This document shows, piece after piece, positions 32,857-41,186 of a DNA stretch of 64,000 nucleotides. Made by a program: the position numbers and the translations under genes. The notes below the pieces were generated by a model. That model ran no database searches, was not told the origin of the DNA, and was given only the letters and a program-made list of their open reading frames with translations. The first letter of the stretch is position 1, and each line of letters opens with the position of its first letter. Location: the NCBI RefSeq assembly GCF_009905605.1, contig NZ_JAAAKZ010000001.1, positions 806,001-870,000 of the forward strand. The letters are read 5' to 3'. This stretch comes from Runella sp. CRIBMP. Lineage in GTDB: Bacteria; Bacteroidota; Bacteroidia; Cytophagales; Spirosomataceae.

Positions 32857-35800
32857 TTAATTACACCCCCCGACCGCCGCACTAAACACCGCCCCGTTGT
32901 CGGCCCTGAACCCATTGGTTAGCTCAATAGATTTGGCGCGGTAGCTTACGTTGGCTGTACCCGTTACTTTGTTAGTCGCCGTTATTTTTCCGTTGACGCT
33001 CGATGCCGTTTTCAGAATCGCCCCCGTAGCATAATCATCGGCGGGGCTGGCGAGGGTAACGGCGGCGGCGTTGGAGCCTACGCTTACCACGACACTTGCC
33101 GAACTGATACAACCGTAGCCGTTGGTCATGGTGGCCGTGTAAGTACCCGTCGTGGTGGCTACAATGGCGGGTGAAGTGGCTCCGCTCGGCGACCACTGTA
33201 CTGCATTTAAAGGAGAGACGGTTTGCCAAGTGGGACCGTTTACAAATGTTCCGGTATTGCCATTACTGGTGGCGTCTGCGGTCGTGTTACCGGTGCCTTC
33301 GTCAAATTTGTAATAGGCCACCAATCCGGCACTGTTGCCGGGTATGGTATTGGTCATGTTATTGAAAATTTGAGCCTGGGTTCTCACCACATTCCATATC
33401 CGAAGTTCGTCCATAGTGCCGTTGAAATGATTACACTGGCAAGAAGTAGGTTGCTGTCGGCCAATGTTCAAGGGCTGATTATCTTGTAAAATCGTAGTGG
33501 TTGCTGTTCCGGAGGCGACTCCGTTGATGAAAAAGGTCAGCGCACCGGCATTGAACGTAATGGCTACGTGTGTCCAAGTGTTTTCGGGCACTATACCCGT
33601 TGAATATTTCCACGTGCCTGTACTTAACTCGTAGAAACCCAATTTATTTCCATTCCCATTGGCATTCAACGACCATAAATAGTTGTAATTTCCTTTATCT
33701 ACAATGGTTGAATTAATGCCTGAATAGTTGACCCAAGCTTCCATCGTAAAACTGGTGGTCAGGTTTAAGCTGGTGCTGTGCGGAACGGTAACGTATTGGC
33801 TATTGGTTTCTACAAAATTCAGCGCATTGTTAGGGCCTACATTTGAATTGAGGGTAACTGAACCACCACTACAAAAGGCCGTCGGTCCGCTGGCGGTGAC
33901 GGTGGGGGCGGCGGGTTTGGGATTGACCGTTACCGTAAAATCAGTAAAAGGACTTTGACAGCCTTCTTGGGTTTCAACGCGGACTTTGTAGGCCGTTGTC
34001 GCTGTTAGATTGGGCAAGGTTAAGGTTGAGCCAACGTTCACCACATTCGTCCCCGTCGCATCAAACCACCGCACCGTATTACCGGGAGAATTGACCGTTA
34101 TTGAGGTACTTTCGTTGGAACAGACTGCGGTATTTGCCACAACAGGCGCCGCGGGTGTGGACGAGGCATTTATCGTCACTTCACCCGTTTTGTATTCGCC
34201 GTCGGTATTTCTTACGACGACGTAATACGTGGTTGTGCCGACGGGCGGCGTGACGGTGGCGTTACTCAACGCTTCGGCATCGTAGGTACTGAGGTCGCTA
34301 CCACCAATGCGACTTTGACCCCACGACCGCGCCGAACCATCGTTGTAAAGCGTTAAAACGGTGGACAAAATGCCCGTTATACTGAGGGGTGTTGCCGTGG
34401 TTGTCGGCGGCACGTCATTTGCTGCGCCATCGCCCCAAACGACGGTTGCGCCATTTGTAAGTAGCGCGTAGCTTGTATTCCAACCCGCAAGCACTTGTTT
34501 GACAGGCGCGGCAAAAGTTGGTATGTTTATTTCGCCGTAACGGTTGTAGCCCCAACCTTGCACTTGTCCGTTACTCAAAAGGGCTAAACCGTGGTACAAT
34601 CCGATTGAAACCGCCGAAACTGGTGCGGCAAAAGTCGGCGGCTCGTTGAGGGCTGGGAAAATACTTGGCGAGGGAGAGGGTGCGCCCCAAACTTTTACCG
34701 TTCCATCAACGGACAGCGCGGCGTTGTTTTCGCTTGTCGAATTTAAGTCTTTGATGCGACTTGGGAAAGCGGGAAAATTCAATTGTCCTCGACTGTTATT
34801 GCCCCAACCAACAAGCGAACCATTCATCAACAAAGCTAAACTGTTGTTGAGACCCGCGCTTAGTTTAATCGGAGGCGCGGCAAACGTTGGTATGTTGATT
34901 TGGCCGTTACCATTGTCACCCCACCCAACGACCGAGCCGTTGGTCAACAACGCTAGACCGTAGTTGCCATTGGCCGCAATTTGTTTAATGGGCCCGGCGA
35001 ACACCGGAAAAGTTAACTTCCCATAAGCGTTATCGCCCCAACCCGTGAGCGTTCCGTTACTCAATAAAACGAAGTGAAAATTATAACCCGATGTCCCTTG
35101 AACGGCTTGCGGTTTTTTTGACCACACAACTGAACTGCCACCCGAAGTCGTGATAAGGCTGTTGAGATTGACCGAACCGCCGCATACAGTGAGGCTGCTT
35201 GTGTTAACCGTTAAGGAAGGCAACGTCCCAACCACAATATTGCTCGTACTCGCCGTGCAACCGTTGGCATCGGTTACGGTAAGGGCATACGTTCCCGCTG
35301 CAAGGCCCGTGAACACACCCGCGTAAGGTTGCGTCCCGACATTAGGTAAAATCGAAGCCGTGTAAGGTTTTGACCCACTGATGCCACTAACGATAATCTG
35401 ACCGTCTGAAACACCTGAATTGGCCTTTGATACTGAGGGGGCGTCTATACTAAAAGGTGGTTGCGCGGTAAGCGTTGCGCTGAAAGTGACCGAGCAGGTG
35501 CCGTTCGTCGTGGGTGTGGCGGTGAAATTATACGTTCCCGCGGGTAGGTTATTGAACGTTCCCGAAGGGCTTTGCGTACCGACATTGGGCGAAATAGTGT
35601 AGTTAAACGTGTTGGAATTGCCAATCGGTGTGGCGACAATGCGCCCTATATTACCAGGGCAATTGGTGATTTGAGACGCAGTTGAAAAGGCAAACGGCGT
35701 GCTAATCGTCAAATTTTTTGAGACTGTACAGCCGTTTGCATCGGTTGCCGTGAAGGTGTAAGTACCCGACGTTAAGCCCGTAAACGTCCCCGAAACGGCT

Positions 35801-37206
35801 TGGCTGCCCACATTTGGCGACACCGAAAACGTTTTGCCGCCCGTTCCACCCGTTGAAGTCACCACCACTTCAAGCCCGTTGCACGCGCCCGACGGGTTGG
35901 TCGGTGTGCCGATTGTGATGTCTAAACGGTTGGTATAGATGCAGAAATTCACTCTGTTTCTAATCAAATTACCAGGCAAAGTCCCAAAGCCGTTAGCGGG
36001 GTTTATACCCGCCGCCGTCAAATGACAATAACTCATCACTGTACCGCCATTAACGGGTGCAGGTCCACGCGGACAACCGCCTTCGGTGGCACTACAATTG
36101 TCAATGGCACCACCAGGCCAAGTGCAGCTATGTGTATGCCGCGAACCGAAATTATGCCCGATTTCGTGCGTAATGACATTCACATTCCACGAATACGTAG
36201 GGACATTGACAACTGTTGAAGTGATACTGCCACTTACCGCCGCGCCTTTTTGGCACAAACTCTCGAAGCCGTCGGCAATGCCACCGCCTAAATCACGGGC
36301 AGAAATCAGGTGCGCCAAATCGCCCGTGTAAGTCGTGCCGACCTGCGCGACAAAAAGGTTGAGGAAGGTTTGGGTATTGTTTGCTGAAACGTAAGGGTCG
36401 GTGGTGTCCCAGATTTTGAGTTGGGAGATTTGAACTGAAATGTTTTCGTTGGCATACATCACCGCGACTTGTCCGAAAAGGGCCGTGACAAAATTAGTCG
36501 CCGTGGTCATGTTGGAGCCTTGCGCGGTGAAAATGCTGTTGTCGGCCTCGAAATAGATTTGAACGGGACGCGCCGAGCAGCCCGAATTGGTCGAACTCGG
36601 CGCAACCATCGCCTGGTCTATCAGATTGGTCACGTCCTCTTTTACGTTGCAATTGAATATCGGTTTCTCTACTAATTCGTTGTCATTATAAAAAATATAA
36701 TTCGACTCATTCTTCAATTTGGCCAGTACGTAAGTTCCTTTCTGGTTAGCAATGAAGCCGCTCAATTCGCCATTTATCAACGCCAACGATGCAAGGGAGT
36801 TATCGTCGCCTTTAATGATGCCTTTATAAAAAATCCCTCTGTCAACGCTGACCATTTGGTTTTGGGCATCCATGACCTTGTACGATTCGCCAAAAATAGC
36901 CATTGGAATCAGTTCCAAAACCAAGGTGTTTTTGGCTGAAATGGGTATCGAAAACTCCACTAAAGCAGGCTTCTCCCGTTCGAGTTGTTTCAGAACGGTC
37001 TCATTGGCCGCAAACTGCACGGCGGTATTGTTGGCCGTAAAGGTTTGGTTACCAAGAGCCGACAGCGTCGTTGCCGCATTGAGCGCCCTTACCAGTTGGG
37101 GTTGGGCAATATTCCGCGCTGCGTTGATGTCTTTCAGCACCTGTTTTTGAGCGAATAGACTTGTGCAACTGAGCAAAAGCCACAGAATTGGGTAAATCTT
37201 TTTCAT
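32857..37206 (-). CDS. Secreted M12B-like (reprolysin) zinc metallopeptidase with RCC1-like and LamG domains
   Basis: 1449 residues, signal peptide MKKIYPILWLLLSCTSLFA. The peptidase domain has the metzincin motif HEIGHNFGSRHTHSC (about 347-361) and a Met-turn in VMSYCHL. Several SprB-like or PKD-like repeats follow (VSPNVGSQAVSGTFTGLTSGTYTFTATDANGCTVS and relatives). After them come about seven RCC1-like repeats (LLTNGSVVGWGDNGNGQINIPTF), Ig-like segments, a LamG/concanavalin domain (LNFVETNSQYVTVPHSTSLNL) and a C-terminal coathanger-stack-like domain ending AAVGGCN. It is probably an extracellular protease held or exported through its C-terminus. Its 3' end nearly repeats the end of the adjacent upstream gene. 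Confidence 0.88.
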   Translation of the reverse strand: MKKIYPILWLLLSCTSLFAQKQVLKDINAARNIAQPQLVRALNAATTLSALGNQTFTANNTAVQFAANETVLKQLEREKPALVEFSIPISAKNTLVLELIPMAIFGESYKVMDAQNQMVSVDRGIFYKGIIKGDDNSLASLALINGELSGFIANQKGTYVLAKLKNESNYIFYNDNELVEKPIFNCNVKEDVTNLIDQAMVAPSSTNSGCSARPVQIYFEADNSIFTAQGSNMTTATNFVTALFGQVAVMYANENISVQISQLKIWDTTDPYVSANNTQTFLNLFVAQVGTTYTGDLAHLISARDLGGGIADGFESLCQKGAAVSGSITSTVVNVPTYSWNVNVITHEIGHNFGSRHTHSCTWPGGAIDNCSATEGGCPRGPAPVNGGTVMSYCHLTAAGINPANGFGTLPGNLIRNRVNFCIYTNRLDITIGTPTNPSGACNGLEVVVTSTGGTGGKTFSVSPNVGSQAVSGTFTGLTSGTYTFTATDANGCTVSKNLTISTPFAFSTASQITNCPGNIGRIVATPIGNSNTFNYTISPNVGTQSPSGTFNNLPAGTYNFTATPTTNGTCSVTFSATLTAQPPFSIDAPSVSKANSGVSDGQIIVSGISGSKPYTASILPNVGTQPYAGVFTGLAAGTYALTVTDANGCTASTSNIVVGTLPSLTVNTSSLTVCGGSVNLNSLITTSGGSSVVWSKKPQAVQGTSGYNFHFVLLSNGTLTGWGDNAYGKLTFPVFAGPIKQIAANGNYGLALLTNGSVVGWGDNGNGQINIPTFAAPPIKLSAGLNNSLALLMNGSLVGWGNNSRGQLNFPAFPSRIKDLNSTSENNAALSVDGTVKVWGAPSPSPSIFPALNEPPTFAAPVSAVSIGLYHGLALLSNGQVQGWGYNRYGEINIPTFAAPVKQVLAGWNTSYALLTNGATVVWGDGAANDVPPTTTATPLSITGILSTVLTLYNDGSARSWGQSRIGGSDLSTYDAEALSNATVTPPVGTTTYYVVVRNTDGEYKTGEVTINASSTPAAPVVANTAVCSNESTSITVNSPGNTVRWFDATGTNVVNVGSTLTLPNLTATTAYKVRVETQEGCQSPFTDFTVTVNPKPAAPTVTASGPTAFCSGGSVTLNSNVGPNNALNFVETNSQYVTVPHSTSLNLTTSFTMEAWVNYSGINSTIVDKGNYNYLWSLNANGNGNKLGFYELSTGTWKYSTGIVPENTWTHVAITFNAGALTFFINGVASGTATTTILQDNQPLNIGRQQPTSCQCNHFNGTMDELRIWNVVRTQAQIFNNMTNTIPGNSAGLVAYYKFDEGTGNTTADATSNGNTGTFVNGPTWQTVSPLNAVQWSPSGATSPAIVATTTGTYTATMTNGYGCISSASVVVSVGSNAAAVTLASPADDYATGAILKTASSVNGKITATNKVTGTANVSYRAKSIELTNGFRADNGAVFSAAVGGCN
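32862..33090 (-). repeat. Conserved 3' segment shared with 37257-37474
   Basis: The final 29 or so bases (a CACCCCCCGACCGCCGCACT stretch) and a block of about 110 bases (about 32967-33090) encoding NAAAVTLASPADDYATGAIL and KTASSVNGKITATNKV are the same in both genes. The stretch between these two blocks differs. It encodes the coathanger-stack-like domain. Confidence 0.75.
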
Positions 37207-37254
37207 TCGAATTGTTTACTAAATGTTGAAGAAAGTAGGCACGGGCCAGTCCAT

Positions 37255-40023
37255 TCAATTACACCCCCCGACCGCCGCACTAAACACCGTTCCGGCATCC
37301 GCTCTAAAACCAGCATTTAATTGGACTGACTTGGCTTTATAGTCGACTTTTGCGGTGCCCGTCACTTTGTTAGTCGCCGTTATTTTTCCGTTGACGCTCG
37401 ATGCCGTTTTCAGAATCGCCCCCGTAGCATAATCATCGGCGGGGCTGGCGAGGGTAACGGCGGCGGCGTTGGAGCCTATACTAATCGTAACACTTGACGG
37501 ATTTGTACAACCATACACGTTTGTAAGCGTAGCTGAATAGGTCCCCGCAGTGGTGGCTACGATGCTTGGAGTAGTGGCGCCATTCGACCAGAGTACCGCG
37601 TTCACGGGCGATGTGGTGGGCACTTGCCAGGTCGGATTGTTCACCAATGTACCGTTATTGCCATTTCCAGTGGCATCAGCCGTGGTGGTGCCAGTGCCTT
37701 CGTCAAATTTGTAATAAGCAGCAAAACCGATGCTACCGGGAGGCACCGACTGATTCATCCAATACAGAATTTCGCCTGCGCTTCTTTCCACGTTCCATAT
37801 TCGTAACTCGTCCATCGTCCCGTTGAAATGATTACAAGCACAGAAAGTGGGTTGCTGTCGGCCAATGTTCAGCGGCTGGTTGTCTTGTGAAATGGTTACG
37901 GAAGCAGTTCCCGATGGCACGCCGTTGATGTAAAACGTGAGGGTTCCCGCATTCAGGGTAATGGCCACGTGCGTCCACGTATTTTCGGGGACATTTCCCG
38001 TCGAATACACCCACGTTCCGGTGCTTAGGGTAAAGAAGCCCATTTTGTTGGCGTTGCCATTAGCGCTCAACTGCCACAAAAAATTGTAATTGCCTTTATC
38101 AACAATGGTCGAGTTTACGCCCGAATAGCGTACCCAGGCTTCTATCGTGAAAGTAGTCCCCAAATTGATGCTGGCACTGTGCGGGACGGTAACGTACTGG
38201 CTGCTGGCTTTCAAAAAATTCAGGGCATTGTTGTTGCCAATGTTGGAATTGAGCGTCACCGAACCGCCGCTGCAAATGGTAGTGGGGCCATTGGCGGTAA
38301 CGTCCAATGCGGTTGGTATAGGATTGACCATTACAAAAACATTCACAAAAGAACTCACCGAAACACCCTGCTCGCATCGAACCTTGTAAATGGTAGGGAT
38401 AGGGGTAGAAAGTACTGGGGTGATATATGGCGAGCCTGCCGATAAAAAAGCATTGGTATAGAAATTGTACCAATTGGGCGTACCTACGTTACATGTTGCG
38501 GACAACGAAGCCGTTGAGCCTGCACAAATGGTTGGACTGGACGTGCCGGTCGGAACAGAAGCAACGCTGAATGCATACCGAATTACTGATACAACATTCG
38601 AGGTCTGCGTAGTGACCGATAAGTCAGGTCTATTATCCCCATCTAAATCTCCAATGCACACATAGCGTGGACCAGTGGCAGTTGTAAAATCGACTTTGGC
38701 AGCAAAAGAATTTGAGTTTATATCTCCAATCGTGGCCGTATTTCGATAAATAGAAACCGAATTTGTTCCAAGGTTAACAGATAATAAATCCAATTTTCCA
38801 TCTCCATCAATATCAGCCAAGTTGGTTGCCGAGCAAGTGGTTCCGGTAGCGATGTCAAATTTAGCAGCGAAAGAATTGGCATCGATGGTGCCGCTTGTAG
38901 CTGTATTTCTAAGAATAGACATCGAATTACCATTGAAATTAGCGACTGCGAGGTCGGCTTTATTATCACCGTCAATATCACCAATACTAAAACCAAAAGG
39001 AATTGCACCCGTATTAAAATCAACTTTGGCAGCAAATGAACTGGCATCAATGGTGCCGCTTGTGGCAGTATTCCGTAAAATCGAAACGGTGCTTAATCCG
39101 CTGTTATTGACAGCAATATCTAATTTTCCATCACCATCAAAATCTGCACTACCTATATAGGTCGAGTTATTGCCCGCCGTCAAACCGAAATCTACCTTTG
39201 CATTAAAAGAAATACTCCCGTAGGTAGAAGTATTTCTCAAAACCGACATATTAATGTTGGAATGAGCGATTGCCAAATCGGATTTTCCATCACTATCAAA
39301 ATCAGCGATGCAGACCGAGCGAGGACCTGTATTGGTCGGAAAATCAATTTTAGTGTCAAAACTAATGCTGCCAATGGTAGAGGTGTTGCGGTAAACCGAA
39401 AAATTGTTGCTGTTAAAATTGGTAACGACAACTTCGGGTTTTCCATCGCCATCAATATCCCCAATGGCTAAACCTCGGGGATTGGTATTAGTTGAATAAT
39501 CTACCTTTTCCGCAAACGAGCCTGTATTGATAGAGCCCGCAGTGGCAGTATTCCGCAAAACCGACATCGTATTTGCACTAAAATTGACCGTTACTAAATC
39601 AGACTTTCCATCACCATCCAAATCGCCCATGGCCATATTTAAGGCCTCAGTTCCAGCGGCAAAATCAACCTTCATCTCAAAACTGGAAGCGGCGATGCTT
39701 CCACCCGCGTAGGTGACATTGAACGGTTTGGCACTACTGCCCGTCAGGCCGGTGGTTAGGTTGAGTACCGTTATCGGCTGGAAAGTAGCCCCCGCCGGTA
39801 CGGTTACGGTTAAACTGGTACTAGAGGCTGCGGTAACAGTAGCTCTGGTAGCCCCAAAATAGACCACGTTCTGGATGGGCATGGCATCAAAATAGAGACC
39901 GCCAATGGTTACGCTCGTCCCAACTGCGCCGCTCGCGGGAGCGAAGGTAGTGATAGTGGGCTTTTGGGCTTGTAATGAAACAACGTTGAGTAAAGTTAGT
40001 AAGACGCAAAATAGAGTTTTCAT
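37255..40023 (-). CDS. Secreted IPT/TIG, FG-GAP (VCBS) and LamG repeat protein
   Basis: 922 residues with a signal peptide (MKTLFCVLLTLLNVVSLQA). Domain order: an IPT/TIG domain (about 22-105, PTITTFAPASGAVGTSVTIGGLYF), then seven or so FG-GAP/VCBS calcium-binding repeats (MGDLDGDGKSDLVTVNF, IGDIDGDNKADLAVANF and so on, about 125-495) that should form an integrin-like propeller. An Ig-like segment follows, then a LamG domain (about 600-760, NFLKASSQYVTVPHSASINL) and a C-terminal coathanger-stack-like domain. It is probably a surface or secreted adhesin. The start codon overlaps the stop of the SnoaL-like gene (ATGA), so they are translationally coupled; the metallopeptidase gene follows 48 bases downstream. 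Confidence 0.88.
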   Translation of the reverse strand: MKTLFCVLLTLLNVVSLQAQKPTITTFAPASGAVGTSVTIGGLYFDAMPIQNVVYFGATRATVTAASSTSLTVTVPAGATFQPITVLNLTTGLTGSSAKPFNVTYAGGSIAASSFEMKVDFAAGTEALNMAMGDLDGDGKSDLVTVNFSANTMSVLRNTATAGSINTGSFAEKVDYSTNTNPRGLAIGDIDGDGKPEVVVTNFNSNNFSVYRNTSTIGSISFDTKIDFPTNTGPRSVCIADFDSDGKSDLAIAHSNINMSVLRNTSTYGSISFNAKVDFGLTAGNNSTYIGSADFDGDGKLDIAVNNSGLSTVSILRNTATSGTIDASSFAAKVDFNTGAIPFGFSIGDIDGDNKADLAVANFNGNSMSILRNTATSGTIDANSFAAKFDIATGTTCSATNLADIDGDGKLDLLSVNLGTNSVSIYRNTATIGDINSNSFAAKVDFTTATGPRYVCIGDLDGDNRPDLSVTTQTSNVVSVIRYAFSVASVPTGTSSPTICAGSTASLSATCNVGTPNWYNFYTNAFLSAGSPYITPVLSTPIPTIYKVRCEQGVSVSSFVNVFVMVNPIPTALDVTANGPTTICSGGSVTLNSNIGNNNALNFLKASSQYVTVPHSASINLGTTFTIEAWVRYSGVNSTIVDKGNYNFLWQLSANGNANKMGFFTLSTGTWVYSTGNVPENTWTHVAITLNAGTLTFYINGVPSGTASVTISQDNQPLNIGRQQPTFCACNHFNGTMDELRIWNVERSAGEILYWMNQSVPPGSIGFAAYYKFDEGTGTTTADATGNGNNGTLVNNPTWQVPTTSPVNAVLWSNGATTPSIVATTAGTYSATLTNVYGCTNPSSVTISIGSNAAAVTLASPADDYATGAILKTASSVNGKITATNKVTGTAKVDYKAKSVQLNAGFRADAGTVFSAAVGGCN
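37257..37474 (-). repeat. Conserved 3' segment shared with 32862-33090
   Basis: Counterpart of the repeat in the metallopeptidase gene, with the same split pattern: a short identical end, a diverged middle and a long identical block (about 37360-37474). This suggests recent gene conversion between the two genes. Confidence 0.75.
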
Positions 40024-40550
40024 AATGAGAAAATGGATTTATGCGATACAAGGCAGATGAGCGTTTGGTCGTAGTTGCTATCAATGTGGTCAATGAGTTT
40101 TTCTTGGTTAAAATGAAGGCAAAAATTCATTTTAACGACAGTATTTTTGTGTTTAAATACCATTTCATTCGTAAGGCCTATGACTACTTTTGTGCCTAAA
40201 CGCTTGGTTGTTTTTTCTGCTGTGTGCGTTTCTACGGGTAGGTAAGTAGCATTCACAATTCTCATAGATTGTATGCCGGCGGTTATCTGATAGCTTTTCC
40301 AATAATTGATTACGGCCGTTTTACCCATCAATTTTGTGCCATCGGGCAACTCGTATTCTACGCTGTCGGCCAGCATCTCGGCAAAAGCATCTAACTCAAA
40401 CCCGGCTAAATAATCCAGCGATTTTTCGGCAAGGATCGCGTAAACGGGCGAGGCAATCTCGTAGTCTGCTTTGTCTTTTTTGGTGGAATCGCAAGCTTCC
40501 AGCCCCAAAACCACAGCCATTATTTTGACAAATCCAAGTCTTGCTTTCAT
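40020..40550 (-). CDS. SnoaL-like (nuclear transport factor 2 family) lipoprotein
   Basis: 176 residues. A short signal ends at a possible lipobox (LGLEAC, Cys20). The NTF2/SnoaL-like cone follows: YLAGFELDAFAEMLADSVEYELPDGTKLMGKTAVINYWKSYQITAG, then VETHTAEKTTKRLGTKVVIGLTNEMVFKHKNTVVKMNFCLHFNQEKLIDHID. Such proteins act as small enzymes or ligand binders; none of the catalytic residues is diagnostic. The gene is the first of a minus-strand run and overlaps the FG-GAP gene by four bases. Confidence 0.8.
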   Translation of the reverse strand: MKARLGFVKIMAVVLGLEACDSTKKDKADYEIASPVYAILAEKSLDYLAGFELDAFAEMLADSVEYELPDGTKLMGKTAVINYWKSYQITAGIQSMRIVNATYLPVETHTAEKTTKRLGTKVVIGLTNEMVFKHKNTVVKMNFCLHFNQEKLIDHIDSNYDQTLICLVSHKSIFSL

Positions 40551-40604
40551 GGTTGTTTTTGTTAAAAAAAACGCGAATGCCTTTTTACAACTGCTATCGT
40601 CTAC

Positions 40605-40952
40605 TCACAAATTCATCAAACTACTGCGCCTTCTTCGGGCTACTTTGGCAGCGGTGCCGTCGGCCATAAAAACCACCTTCTGCTGGTCACAAAAGCCCGT
40701 TACAAACTCCCGATTGACGATGCACCGCTTATGAATCCTGATAAACTGACTCGGCAAAAACAGGCCGTAGTTGCCAATGGTCTTGGTAGAAACATGGGTT
40801 TGGCCATTTTGTAGCACAAAAACCGTATAGTTTCCAGAGCCCTCGAGGCGCACTACGTCGTGCCACGCAAAGGGTAGGCTGTGGTTGTAGGCGTAATAAC
40901 AGGCAGGAATTTGAATAGCGTTCATAGTAAAGTTAGAATCAATCTCTTCCAT
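40605..40952 (-). CDS. Orphan LytTR DNA-binding protein
   Basis: 115 residues from the ATG at 40952 (MEEIDSNFTMNAIQI); 40925 is an alternative. Nearly the whole protein is a LytTR domain (DVVRLEGSGNYTVFVLQNGQTHVSTKTIGNYGLFLPSQFIRIHKRCIVNREFVTGF). There is no receiver domain, so it is not a standard response regulator. Short direct repeats lie just upstream (40996-41067) and may be its own binding sites. It lies 54 bases upstream of the SnoaL-like operon on the same strand and might control it. Confidence 0.88.
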   Translation of the reverse strand: MEEIDSNFTMNAIQIPACYYAYNHSLPFAWHDVVRLEGSGNYTVFVLQNGQTHVSTKTIGNYGLFLPSQFIRIHKRCIVNREFVTGFCDQQKVVFMADGTAAKVARRRRSSLMNL

Positions 40953-40995
40953 TGACTTAACAAAGGTAAAGCACCCCCTCCGGCAGGGCTTGGCG

Positions 40996-41067
40996 TATTG
41001 TTGCAAAAACTATGTTTATTGTTGCACGAAGCTCAAAAACTATGTTTATTGTTGCAAAAACCATGTT
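40996..41067. promoter_or_regulatory. Direct repeats upstream of the orphan LytTR gene
   Basis: TATTGTTGC occurs at 40996, 41017 and 41047 (spacings 21 and 30), each within a longer unit containing AAAAACTATGTTT or a close variant. LytTR proteins commonly bind paired direct repeats about two helical turns apart. A regulatory role is inference. Confidence 0.5.
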
Positions 41068-41186
41068 TTTCACTTTTTGGCAAACAAGTCGTTCAGTGTG
41101 TGAGGTTGAAACACACAAAAACGGGCGGCTCTTTGTGGGTTGGAGCAACGACAAAAAAGCAACAGCAGAACAAGAAAAGCGGGGAG

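Noticed and set aside
40996-41067. Possible CRISPR-like array
   Set aside because: Only three short units with unequal spacing, no spacers of constant length and no cas genes.
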